This document shows positions 1 through 8,993 of a stretch of DNA of 64,000 nt, piece by piece. Positions within the stretch are counted from its first letter, which is position 1; every line of letters starts with the position of its first letter. Source of the DNA: CAVUCH01 sp963739995 (GTDB lineage: Bacteria > Acidobacteriota > Vicinamibacteria > Vicinamibacterales > JAENWD01). A model generated the notes under the pieces. It saw only the letters and a list, made by a program, of their open reading frames with translations. It did no database searches and was not told where the DNA came from. The stretch is taken from assembly GCA_963739995.1 (NCBI GenBank), contig CAVUCH010000012.1, positions 62,001 through 126,000 on the forward strand. Reading direction: 5' to 3'. The position numbers and the translations under genes are program-made.

Positions 1-462
1 TGAAGACCGGCTGTCTTCGCGGCGGCTGTCTGACCGGGCCCAACCACTCGGGCGCGCAGCTGCACGGGTTCCTGTCGTATCTGATGCGGTGCGTGATCGA
101 GGGCACCCCGTACACGGTGTTGGGGTACAAGGGCAAGCAGGTGCGGGACAATATCCACAGCCACGACTACGTCGCCGCGGTGGATCAGTTCTACCGGGCG
201 CCGCGGATGGGGGAGGTCTACAACATCGGCGGCGGCCGTTTCTGCAACTGCTCCATGCTCGAAGCAATCGCGCTCTGTGAGCAGATCGCCGGCAAGCGTC
301 TGACGTGGCAGTACCTCGGAGACGCCCAGGGCCGGTGACCACGTGTGGTGGATCAGCAGCACCCGCAAGTTCAGCGAGCACTATCCGACATGGACGCAGC
401 GATACGATCTGCGCGGGACCCTCGAGCAGATGCTCGAGGGCCACATCGCCCGGTGGGTGTGA
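1..462 (+). CDS. NAD-dependent sugar epimerase, C-terminal part, frameshifted
   Basis: This is the 3' end of an extended-SDR sugar-nucleotide epimerase of the CDP-paratose 2-epimerase/WcaG type; the Rossmann half lies outside the window. In the frame starting at base 3 it reads RGGCLTGPNHSGAQLHGFL and then HSHDYVAAVDQFY and VYNIGGG, all typical of the substrate-binding C-terminal half. That frame stops at 336-338, but the expected ending (GDHVWWISSTRKFSEHYP, then GTLEQMLEGHIARW) is intact in another frame and stops at 460-462. A one-base frame change therefore lies around 312-336. It is either an indel error or a recent inactivation. The stop overlaps the GTG of the following methyltransferase, so the genes are probably cotranscribed for glycan biosynthesis. 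The family call is firm; the exact sugar substrate is unknown. Confidence 0.8.
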
Positions 463-1181
463 CGGAAGACATCATGTCGCTCGAGACGAACCTTCGTGCG
501 ATGGAGCGCACCCGCGAGGCCTACTGGCTGCGCTATCCGGCGACGTCGCCCGTGAAGCTCCGCTGGCGCGCGCTGACGGTGCGGCACTGCTTTCACGTTC
601 TGCCCGGGGAGTCGATTCTCGAGCTCGGTGCGGGCAGCGGGCTGTGGACCGAGCACCTGGCGGGCACGCTGCGAGGCGAGAACCCGCTGACCGCCGCCGT
701 GTTCAATCAGGACCTCGCCGTGCAGGCCGAAGCGCGGAGGCTTCCCAACACGCGCGTCGTCGGCGTGGACCGACTCGGGGAGCTTCCCGCCGAAAGCTTC
801 GATTACATCGTCGGCACCGCCATCCTCTGCCACAACGCTTACGCCGAAAACCTGGCCGCGCTGTATCGCCTGCTGAAGCCGGGGGGGCAGCTGCTGTTCT
901 TCGAAGCGAATTACTGGAATCCGCAGGTGTTCCTCAAGTCGACGGTTCGGCCGATCCGCCGGTATGCGGGCGATGCGGACTGCCAGATCGGGATGCGCAA
1001 GTTCCAGCTGATGAAGCGGGCCTCGCACCAGGGGTTTACGCACGTCGAGATCGTGCCCTACGACATCGTTCACCCGCTGACGCCCCGATCGCTGATTCGC
1101 GCGGTCCAGTCGACAGCTTTCATTCTCGAGCACGCCCCCTGGTACGGGATCTGTGCGGGACCCTTTACATCTGGCTGGTGA
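459..1181 (+). CDS. Class I SAM-dependent methyltransferase, glycan locus, frame break near the 3' end
   Basis: A soluble Rossmann-fold methyltransferase. Motif I (ILELGAGSGLWTEHLAG) sits about 50 residues in, followed by FDYIVGTAILCHN and LLKPGGQLLFFEAN, the usual motif II/III order. Two starts are possible: GTG at 459, overlapping the upstream TGA, or ATG at 474. I prefer 459 for the 4-nt coupling. The frame stops at 1179-1181 after GICAGPFTSGW. In the adjacent frame the same bases give GTLYIWLVKPG and run on without a stop into the next glycosyltransferase, so a one-base slip near 1158 is likely. Whether the two proteins are truly fused or a stop was lost to an indel cannot be settled here. 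Between epimerase and glycosyltransferase, it probably modifies a sugar or lipid-linked glycan; the acceptor is unknown. Confidence 0.75.
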   Translation: MTEDIMSLETNLRAMERTREAYWLRYPATSPVKLRWRALTVRHCFHVLPGESILELGAGSGLWTEHLAGTLRGENPLTAAVFNQDLAVQAEARRLPNTRVVGVDRLGELPAESFDYIVGTAILCHNAYAENLAALYRLLKPGGQLLFFEANYWNPQVFLKSTVRPIRRYAGDADCQIGMRKFQLMKRASHQGFTHVEIVPYDIVHPLTPRSLIRAVQSTAFILEHAPWYGICAGPFTSGW

Positions 1182-1207
1182 AACCCGGAGTCGCGCAGCG
1201 GCCGCAC

Positions 1208-1992
1208 GTGAATCTGGCCACGCATCCGCAGCTGTTTGGAACGACGTCCGTCGTGATCCCCTGCCATAACGAGGCGATGAACGTTCGCAGGCTCATCGAT
1301 GCGCTGCTCGACACCTACGACGCGTACATCCACGAGATCATCATCGTCGACGACAACAGCGGCCGGCCGGCCGCTGTGGTCGTCGAGCGATGGCGGACGA
1401 ACCGCGGGTCAGGCTCATACGCCGGCGTCCACCGAACGGCGTCGGGCGCGCCCTGCGTGACGGCTATGCGGCCGCAACCGGCCGCTACATCCTGACAATG
1501 GACTGCGACTTCGTGCTGCTGGTGCCGGAACTGCGGGATCTGTTCGACCGCGTCGCCGCGGGCCGCGAGGGGGCCATCGGCAGCCGATTCTCGTACGACT
1601 CCGTGCTGATCAACTACCCGTTCTTCAAGATCCTGTGCAACCGCGCGTTCCACCTGCTCGTGAAGTTGACGCTGCTCGGCCGCGTGCGCGACGTGTCAAA
1701 CAACCTCAAGCTCTATCGGGCCGACATCCTGAAGACCCTCGACATCGAGGAGCCCCACTTCGCAGCCAACATGGAGACCGGCCTCAAGCCCTTGCTCGCA
1801 GGCTATGACGTCGAAGAAGTGCCGGTGTCCTGGATCGATAGGACGGTGGACATGGGCGCCTCGTCCTTCCGCATCGTCAAGGTGGCTCCCGGCTATTTCG
1901 GAGCGCTGATGCGCACGATCTGGCGGATGTGCGCGGGCGGCGCGATTTCAGCAAGCCGCCGGCGACCCTTCAGGCCGCGCCCGACCCGGTCG
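1208..1992 (+). CDS. Glycosyltransferase family 2 (dolichol-phosphate-mannose-synthase-like), frameshifted
   Basis: GT-A fold glycosyltransferase. The N-terminal SVVIPCHNEAMNVRRLI and EIIIVDDNS (UDP-sugar binding) are in one frame; the rest (GVGRALRDGYAAATGRYIL, then MDCDF as the DxD-like metal site, then IGSRF and SNNLKLYRADIL) is in another. The frame change falls around 1385-1392. GTG at 1208 is a candidate start, but the reading frame is also open upstream into the methyltransferase. Downstream there is no stop before the GT39-like protein, so the given end (before ATG 1993) is arbitrary. Dpm1-like enzymes load a polyprenyl-phosphate carrier that GT39-type membrane enzymes then use, which fits the next two genes. 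The family call is firm, the boundaries uncertain. Confidence 0.72.
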
Positions 1993-3691
1993 ATGTCGCA
2001 CGATGACCGGACCGTGCAGCGTTCGGGAACGCCTCTCCTCGAGCGGCCGCCGTTCGTCATGAGCTGGGTGCAGACGATTGTCCGGTGGGCGAACCGGCTC
2101 GCCGAGCGCGTCGACCGTTCCCGGGTGCCGCCGATAACCCTCCTGTGCCTCCTGTACCTGGCGGTCACAGTCGTCCTCGCACAGCGCAAGCTGATGTGGA
2201 ACGACGAGCTGTACACCTTCTACATGGCGCGGCTGCCCTCGATGAGCGACGTATGGGCCGCTCTGATGTCGCGTGGTGAGCAGACGCCGCCATTTTTCTA
2301 TTTCACCACGCGTGTGTCCTTCGATCTGTTCGGTGTGAACAACCTGTCGGTGCGTCTGCCCGAGATCCTCGGGTTCTCGGTGATGCTCGCGTCCCTGTAT
2401 GTCTTCGTCGCACGCCGGGCGTCGTCTTTGTCCGGAGTGTGCGCAGCGGCCTTTCCGCTCGTCACGCTCGCCTATTCGTTCGCCTTCGAGGCGCGGCCTT
2501 ACGGACTCCTGCTCGGGTTCGCCGCATTGGCGCTCGTGTCATGGCAGTCGGCCACCCTGAATCGCGGCAGGTCGATCGCCCTCGTCTGTCTCGGTGCGAG
2601 CGTCGCAGCCGCGGTGTCCACGCATTATTACGGTCTGCTCATCGTATTGCCGCTTGCCCTCGGCGAAGGCGTGCTGAGCCTGACGAGACGTCGGTTCGAC
2701 ATGGCCGTCTGGGCGGCCCTGGCGGTCTCGATGGTGCCGCTTGCCCTGCATTTACCGTTGATAAGAGCGGGCGCCGCGTACTCGTCCGCGTTCTGGTCTC
2801 CGCCCCAATGGGTGAACGTACCTGACTTCTACATCGACCTGTTGACCGCGGCTATAGTGCCGATCGCGTTCATCCTCGTTGTGGGTGGCCTCTACTCGAT
2901 GGTGGCCGGCAGAGGCACGGAGGCTGCAGGAGCGAGCCTGACACCTGTGCTCCCGCTGCACGAACTTGCCGCGGCCTGCGGCTTCATCGTGATCCCGTTT
3001 GTCTGCGTCGTCCTGGCGAAGGTGGTCACCGGGGCGTTCGTGAACCGGTACGCCACTCCGGCGGTCATCGGGTTCGCGGTGCTGGCCGGGTTCGGCACCG
3101 CGGTACCGATTCAGTCGCAGTGCGGCGATGCGCCTCGTCATCGCGGTCAGCCTGACCGGGTGGTTCGTCCTGAGCCAGGCGCGCGAGTTCATCGAACCAA
3201 CTGGCTTCTCGCTGCCGGTGAGCCAGGCGCAGGTCAACAGGGCGACTGAGTGGCTCGCCAAACAGGACCCGGAGCTTCCGGTCGTGGTGGCAGACCCGCA
3301 GTCGTTCACGGTGCTGTCGCACTACGGCTCGCAGGAGGTCAGGTCGCGCATGGTGTACCTGGCCGACCCGGACCTCGCGCTGAAGCGCCTCGGGCCACAA
3401 CAGCGTCGAGCGTGGCATGCTCGACCTGCTCCGCCCGTGGTTCCGTCTGAACGTGCTGGAGTTCGAGCCGTACATGGCGGCACACGCCCGGTTCCTGGTG
3501 TATGGGGATTTCGTGCGGCTGTCGTTTCTGAACTGGTTGCTTCCCGAGCTCCACGCACGCGGGTGGCGGACCGAACTCCTGAACCGAGGCGGGGATCAAC
3601 CTGCTCCTGCTGGCAACCCGGGACCGCGGCACACGAGCCGCCGACCCTCGTGCTGCCGCCCCGCTCACCGGCGCCCCTGCCGCCGCAGTAA
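1993..3691 (+). CDS. GT39/ArnT-like membrane glycosyltransferase, multiply frameshifted
   Basis: Integral-membrane C-type glycosyltransferase of the ArnT/PMT superfamily. After a first helix (ITLLCLLYLAVTVVLAQ) comes WNDELYTFYMAR, the acidic first periplasmic loop that holds the catalytic Asp/Glu, followed by TPPFFYFTTR and many hydrophobic segments. The frame breaks near 3110, near 3395 and again near 3590: the periplasmic C-terminal part (SLTGWFVLSQAREF; then VERGMLDLLRPWF; then ELHARGWRTELLNRGG) is spread over different frames. The start may be ATG 1993 or ATG 2059. The 3' end is not clear and I place it at the TAA near 3691. The gene is expected to transfer a sugar from a polyprenyl-phosphate donor. 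As written it could not yield a full protein, unless the breaks are sequencing errors. Confidence 0.65.
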
Positions 3692-3711
3692 CACGCGATC
3701 GGCAAGCCACA

Positions 3712-5468
3712 ATGCGCACCAGCCCACCCCCGCCAGGAACCGGCGGCCTGGGATCGACAGCCGCCACCAGCGATGTGCCGCGATCGAGCTCGCGGGCGAG
3801 GCGGGCTCCTCGCAGTCGAAGGCGCTCGCACCGGTCCTTGTTGTCCTCGTGGCCGTTCTGCTGTGGCTGCCGCGGCAGGTTGGGCCAATCGACCTGCGGT
3901 GGGATGGCGGAGTGTACTACCTCCTCGGGACCGCGCTTGCCGAGGGCAGAGGTTACAGGCTGCTCAACGAGCCGGGCGAGATCGAGGCGCGTGCAGTACC
4001 CGCCACTGCTGCCCGCCGTCGTCGCACTTCACCAGTTGGCTCTCGGGACGAGCGACCCGACAATCGTCGGCCGATGGCTTCGCCTGTCGTCGTTCCTCGT
4101 CTTCGTGGCGTACGGTCTGGTGGCGCTGTGGTTGCTCACGCGTATCTGCCGCCGGCGCGTGCGCTGCTGGGTGCGCTGCTGTCGATGTTCTGCCTGCATG
4201 CATGGTTCCTGTCGGACGCGCTGTTCCCCGAGGTCTGGTTCAGCGTCGCGACGGTGCTGTTCCTGATCTTCGCCCGCACTCGGGGCAACCGGGCGCACTC
4301 GGTTCTGGCCTACGTGTGTGCACTCGCCTCGTACGCGCTGCGGACCGTGGGCATCGCCGCATTCGCCGTGTGGGTGTTCGACAGTCTGATCAGGCGGCGC
4401 TTCCGGGAGGCGCTGATCCGCGCCGTGCTGGTGCTGCTGCCGGTCGCCGGCTGGCAGGCGTATGTGGCATCGGTGGAGCGAAGCGAGGCGTACAAGCATC
4501 CAGCGTACGAGTATCAGCGCGCACCGTACCTTTTCTACAACGTCAGCTACGCGCGGAACGTCGTCCTCAGGGACCCGTTCACGCCGGAAAAGGGACAGGT
4601 CCGGATCGTGCGGCGCATCGTCCGCGGCGCGCTCGACCTGCCGGCGACCTTCGGAGGGACGCTGAGCGCGTCCCGGGGTTATCTCCAGATGTTCCTGTGG
4701 TGGGCGCTCGGGGAAGGGCCGATCAAGGCCCGGCTCATCACCTGGGGCGTGTTCATCCTGCTCTCCATGTTCGGTATGGTCATCACGGGCGGCATCCTGC
4801 TGCTGCTGTTTCAGCGGCACTCGTTGGTGCCGCTCTACCTTCTGGCCTACAGCGCCGCGATATGCCTGACGCCGTTCCCAGAACAGTACGAGCGCTATCT
4901 CATGCCGGTCGCACCGCTGCTTGCGCTGGCGGCCATCGTCTGTCTGGACGCCGCGGCCGCCTGGCGGCACCGGCCCGCGCGCGCGCCGAAACGTGAGTTG
5001 CCACTGAGCGTCACGGGCGCCGTTCTGGGTACGGCGCTGCTGATGCAGATGGCTGTCACAGTGTATGTGTACGTCCGGCAGTACCGGCCGATCGCGTACG
5101 TGGACGCCAGGGGCGAATCGCTGGCGTACAAGCTGTTCTACTACAACGAATCGCAGCGGGGGTTCGACGAGGCGGTTGAATACGTTCGAGCGCACGCGGA
5201 CGCAGCGCACGTCGTGGCTGCGGGCACACCGCACTGGATTCACCTGCGCACGGGGCTGAAGACGGTGATGCCGCCCTTCGAGCGGGACGTAGACACTGCT
5301 CAGCGACTGCTCGACAGTGTTCCCGTCCGATACCTGGTGATCGGCCGGGACGTGGTCGCCACCGAGCGCTACACCGTGCCGGTCGTGCAGCGGTTCGCCG
5401 ACCGATGGGAGGCCGTGCATGCGACGGAGGTTGGGGGTTGGATTGTGTATCGCCGCGTGGCGCCGTGA
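3712..5468 (+). CDS. Second GT39-like multi-spanning membrane protein, frameshifted
   Basis: A second polytopic membrane protein of the same general type. LRWDGGVYYLLGTALAEGRGY, the acidic first-loop region, is in one frame; QYPPLLPAVVALHQLAL and the following helix are in the next; from about 4150 a long undisturbed stretch gives at least seven hydrophobic segments and ends in a soluble domain (DTAQRLLDSVPVRYLVIGRD, then GGWIVYRRVAP). Breaks lie near 3990 and 4145, and possibly one before 3830. ATG 3712 is only a provisional start because no good start exists in the main frame. It ends 9 bp before the convergent glycosyltransferase gene. The role is probably assembly of the surface glycan exported by Wzm/Wzt; the precise acceptor is unknown. 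Confidence 0.62.
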
Positions 5469-5477
5469 CCGTTCGCG

Positions 5478-6480
5478 TCAGTCCCGCGTGTGTCGGGCAG
5501 AGCGCGGGGTGTAATCACGAACCCAGCGGATGTATTCATCCGAGACCACCAGGAAGCCGTCTGCGATCAGCGGCTCCAGACCCATGAAGCGGCGGGCCGA
5601 TGCCCCTTTCAGGCGCAGCCGGGGATTGCGTTCGAGTTCCTTCCGGTACCCCACATACTCGCCGGTGGTGGTGCCGCCATAGCGTCCCGTGCGGACGGCG
5701 TCGTCGACCTTCTTGTGGAAGGAGCTCACGAACGGGTAGTGCATCAGGACACCCGTGACATCGGCCACCGCGGCGCCCGTGACCTGATGCCACTCGACGA
5801 ACGGTTTCACCCTGCCATTCATGAGCACGAGCGCAGCTTTCGTGAGGCCGTTGTTCGTCCCGAATACGGTCCGCCGGATGCCGCCCCGGTGCATGGCGAC
5901 CTCTGGCCTCGGCGGATCGGACCACTTGTAGGTGTGCTTCTCGATCGCGGAGATGTCGTAATGCGTGTAGGTGTCCATCACCCGATCGTCGGGCCTGCTC
6001 TCGACTTCGCCGAGCGGCAACTCTGAGAACATGTCGAGCATCTGCGCGACGACCGCCGTGAACCGGCGCTGGCGCAGATACCCGAGAAAGCCCGCGACCG
6101 GCAGTTCCCGCGAGAACGGGTAGTCGAAGAGCTCGTCGATGTCCGCACAAAGGTTCCATCTGTCGCGGAGAAAAGCGCTCCGCGAGGTAGCGCTTCATCG
6201 TGTTCTCGAATTTCTCGTACGGTGCATCGGTCTGGAGCACCGTCACGCCGGCATGGGTACAGAGTCTATCGACCGTGTCGTCGGTGGAGCAATTGTCGAG
6301 AAACACGCAGTGCCGAACCCCGAGCGCCTGGTAGTGATCGACGAACGACCGAACATACAGCGCGCCATTGCGCACGACGGTGATGACGAGGAGCTCGTCT
6401 GGTGCGTAGTCGATGCGGGTGGGACCGTATAGATGTTTCACCCTGCCGCGCAGCAGGTGAGGGCGCACGCCGAACTCCAT
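5478..6480 (-). CDS. Glycosyltransferase family 2 (Glyco_tranf_2_4 type), one frameshift
   Basis: Cytoplasmic glycosyltransferase of the PF13704 kind: ELLVITVVRNGALYVRSFVDHY and CVFLDNCSTDDTVDRL mark the nucleotide-sugar site, and after the break LCADIDELFDYPF carries the DID metal motif. The frame changes inside the AAAA run at 6171-6174, so a homopolymer miscount is the likeliest cause. Total length is 3n+1, consistent with one extra base. ATG at 6480 is the first good start; a GTG four codons upstream and further open frame exist. The gene lies just downstream of wzt in the same direction and is probably part of the wzm-wzt transcript. Substrate unknown. Confidence 0.72.
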
Positions 6481-6629
6481 GACCCGCCGCACGGTAGCGC
6501 GCAACCCGCGTGTGGAATCGCCTTGCAGGTCGGCGAGCTTCTGGCGGACGAGCGATGCGAGGCCGCCGACACCGCCGGATCGTCCGGCCCTGGCGGCAGT
6601 GGCGGCTTTGCCCCTGAGCCCACGCCGCG

Positions 6630-7902
6630 TCAGGACAGCTCCTCCACCTCGAAGTCGCAGGTGACGAGCGCGCCGGTGCCGCCCGGCAAGGCTGGGCCCC
6701 GTGCCAGCACCTCGATCTCGAAGGCTGACTCGACGTAATCGTAGGCGCCGGTCACCGACTGGGCCTGCACCGGGTCGGCCAGCCACAGGCCGACCCGGTA
6801 GGTCCCTGGCAGCAGGTGGATCGACGAGATCCGCAGCCTCAGCCGATTGCGGCCCTGCCGAAGGGAGATGTTCCTATCGAGGTGCAGCGTATCCGCATTG
6901 AGTACCCTTCGTGCCGTACTGCTCGAGTAGGAACACCGACAGGCTGCGTACGTCGCGTGCCCCGTCGGATTCGATCTCCAGCGTGAACTCCAGCGGGCCG
7001 TCAGGGTAGGTGTTCCCACTCTCGATGCCGCTGCCGCTCGTGTACCAGACCGAGACGAACCGGGCCTCGCCGGTGCCCGTTCGCGGGAGGGCCGAGACAT
7101 CGATTCGGGCGCCGGGCGCCGGTCGCAGGTAATCGCGAGACAAGTACTGCCCGACGACCGTGGAGGTATCGCCGAACGCCGCCACCTGTCCGGCCTCCAG
7201 CATGACGGCGTGAGAGCACAGCCGCTGAATGGCTTGCAGGTTGTGACTGACGAAGATGACGGTACGGCCTTCCCGCGCCACATCGTTCATCTTGCCGAGG
7301 CACCGCTTCTGGAACGATGCGTCGCCGACCGCGAGGACCTCGTCGACCAGGAGGATCTCCGGTTCGAGGTGCGCCGCAACGGCAAAGGCGAGGCGCAGAT
7401 ACATCCCGCTGGAGTAGTGCTTCACCGGCGTGTCGAGGAACGGCCCGATTTCGGCGAAGGCAACGATCGCGTCGAACTTCGCCAGGATTTCCGACCGTTT
7501 CATCCCGAGAATCGCGCCGTTCAGCAGCACGTTCTCCCGTCCGGTCAGCTCCGGATGAAACCCGGTTCCGACCTCGAGCAGCGACCCGACGCGCCCCCGC
7601 AACTGCACCTGTCCCGCCGTGGGTTCGGTGACGCGCGAGAGGATTTTGAGGAGCGTGCTCTTGCCGGCGCCGTTCGCACCGATCAGGCCGAGCGCGGAGC
7701 CCCGTGGAACCTCGAACGACACATCGCGAAGCGCCCAGAAGAACGCGGCGGAAGCCGCATCACGCCGGCGCCGCACGCTGGTCGCGGTGAGCGTACGGAC
7801 CGCAGCCGACACCGCCTCGCGGAGCGTACGGTACCCTTCGGGGCGGAGGCCGCGGCGATATCGCTTTCCAACACCGATGAGGCGAATGGCCGGCGTTGTC
7901 AG
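6630..7902 (-). CDS. wzt: Polysaccharide ABC exporter ATP-binding subunit with C-terminal glycan-binding domain (Wzt-like), one frameshift
   Basis: ATPase that powers export of a lipid-linked surface polysaccharide. The N-terminus IRLIGVGKRYRRG is the usual Wzt opening. Walker A is GANGAGKST, the signature is YSSGM, and Walker B is ILLVDEVLAVGD. After the ATPase a C-terminal beta domain (VLNADTLHLDRNISL to the end) resembles the Wzt_C carbohydrate-recognition domain. The frame changes in the GGG run complementary to 6905-6907, so one extra base is likely. The start is odd: the frame opens directly after the wzm stop and contains no ATG, GTG or TTG before the conserved N-terminus. The only options are CTG at 7902 or ATT at 7887, unless an indel hides the real start. 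Gene order wzm-wzt-glycosyltransferase is standard for ABC-dependent O-antigen-type loci. Confidence 0.85.
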
Positions 7903-7911
7903 GGGTTCCGC

Positions 7912-8793
7912 TCAGACGATATCGGCGAAGGCTCGTTCCATCCGCCGGAAGTAGAGGCTGCCACCCGCAGCGAGCGCCAGCGCGGCACACGCCGACACCG
8001 CAAGGATCGGGCCCGGCGGTGCGCTGCCGAGCAGCGCCCACCTGAACCCGTCCACGACCCCCACCATCGGGTTGAGGCCGTACAGCGGCCGCCACGGCGC
8101 CGGCACCAGGCTGCTCGGGTAGACGATCGGCGTGGCGAACAGCCACAGCTGCGTGAGAAACGGCAGCACGTACCGTACGTCCCTGTACTGCACGTTGAGC
8201 GCGGCCAGCCAGAGTCCCACCCCCAGTGCCGTGACGAACACCAGCAGCACGAGCGGGATCACGAAGAGCGCCTCGGGCCCGGGCACGATGCCATACCAGG
8301 CCATCACGATGAGGAGCAGCACGAACGCGATTGCGAAGTCCACGAGCCCGGCGAGGACCGTCGCGACCGGAATCGCGAGCCGCGGGAAATAGACCTTGGT
8401 GATCAGATGCCGGCTGCCGACGATGCTCGTCGCCGCTTCATTGAGGCCGAAGGCGAAGAAGGTCCACGGGACGAGGCCTGCGAGATTGAAGACCGGGTAT
8501 GGGAGCCCGTCCGACGCCATCCTGGCGAGCCGCCCGAAGAAGAGGCCGAAGACGAACATGGCGAGCAGCGGCTGCAGAACGGCCCACGCGACACCCAGTG
8601 CGGTCTGCTTGTACCTCACCTTGAGGTCACGCCAGATGAGAAAGAACAGAAGCTCGCGATAGTCCCACAGCTCGCGGAGGCGCAGCGCCGTCCAGCCGCT
8701 CGAGGGATTGATGATCGTCAGCTTCGTATGGCTCGCGGGAGCGGTTGCCGTATCGGGCTGCGCGGAGCTGGATTGTCGACCGGGAGCAGGCAC
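7912..8793 (-). CDS. wzm: Polysaccharide ABC exporter permease (Wzm-like)
   Basis: ABC-2 type inner-membrane permease of about 293 residues with six predicted helices. YRELLFFLIWRDLKVRYKQT is the hallmark amphipathic N-terminal segment of Wzm/TagG proteins, followed by LGVAWAVLQPLLAMFVF and a C-terminal PMVGVVDGFRWALLG. The open frame extends upstream, but GTG at 8793 is preceded by a GGAG-like site (CCGGAG) and gives the usual family length. The protein works with the adjacent Wzt to move undecaprenyl-linked glycan across the inner membrane. It is divergent from argH, with about 200 bp between. Confidence 0.87.
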   Translation of the reverse strand: MPAPGRQSSSAQPDTATAPASHTKLTIINPSSGWTALRLRELWDYRELLFFLIWRDLKVRYKQTALGVAWAVLQPLLAMFVFGLFFGRLARMASDGLPYPVFNLAGLVPWTFFAFGLNEAATSIVGSRHLITKVYFPRLAIPVATVLAGLVDFAIAFVLLLIVMAWYGIVPGPEALFVIPLVLLVFVTALGVGLWLAALNVQYRDVRYVLPFLTQLWLFATPIVYPSSLVPAPWRPLYGLNPMVGVVDGFRWALLGSAPPGPILAVSACAALALAAGGSLYFRRMERAFADIV

Positions 8794-8981
8794 GTGCGCT
8801 CCGGTGTCCCGGCCGAGACGGGAACGGAAGATGGGGCGCGAGAACAGGCCGAGTCTATCACGCTGCCGATGGACGCCCAAAAAGCCGACCGCCTCGCCAG
8901 CGGGCTCACCATCCCAGCTTCGCGCACAGCAGGGCACAGGAGCTCACCCCAGGCGCCAAGAACGGGAAGGTGCCGCGTCTG

Positions 8982-8993
8982 TATACTTTCTCC
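8982..8993 (+). promoter_or_regulatory. Putative leaderless promoter of argH (-10 TATACT, 6 nt before ATG)
   Basis: TATACT at 8982-8987 lies six bases before the argH ATG and there is no Shine-Dalgarno sequence. A transcript starting 6-7 nt after this -10 would begin at the start codon. I see no good -35. This is one of six genes in the window with the same arrangement. Confidence 0.5.
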
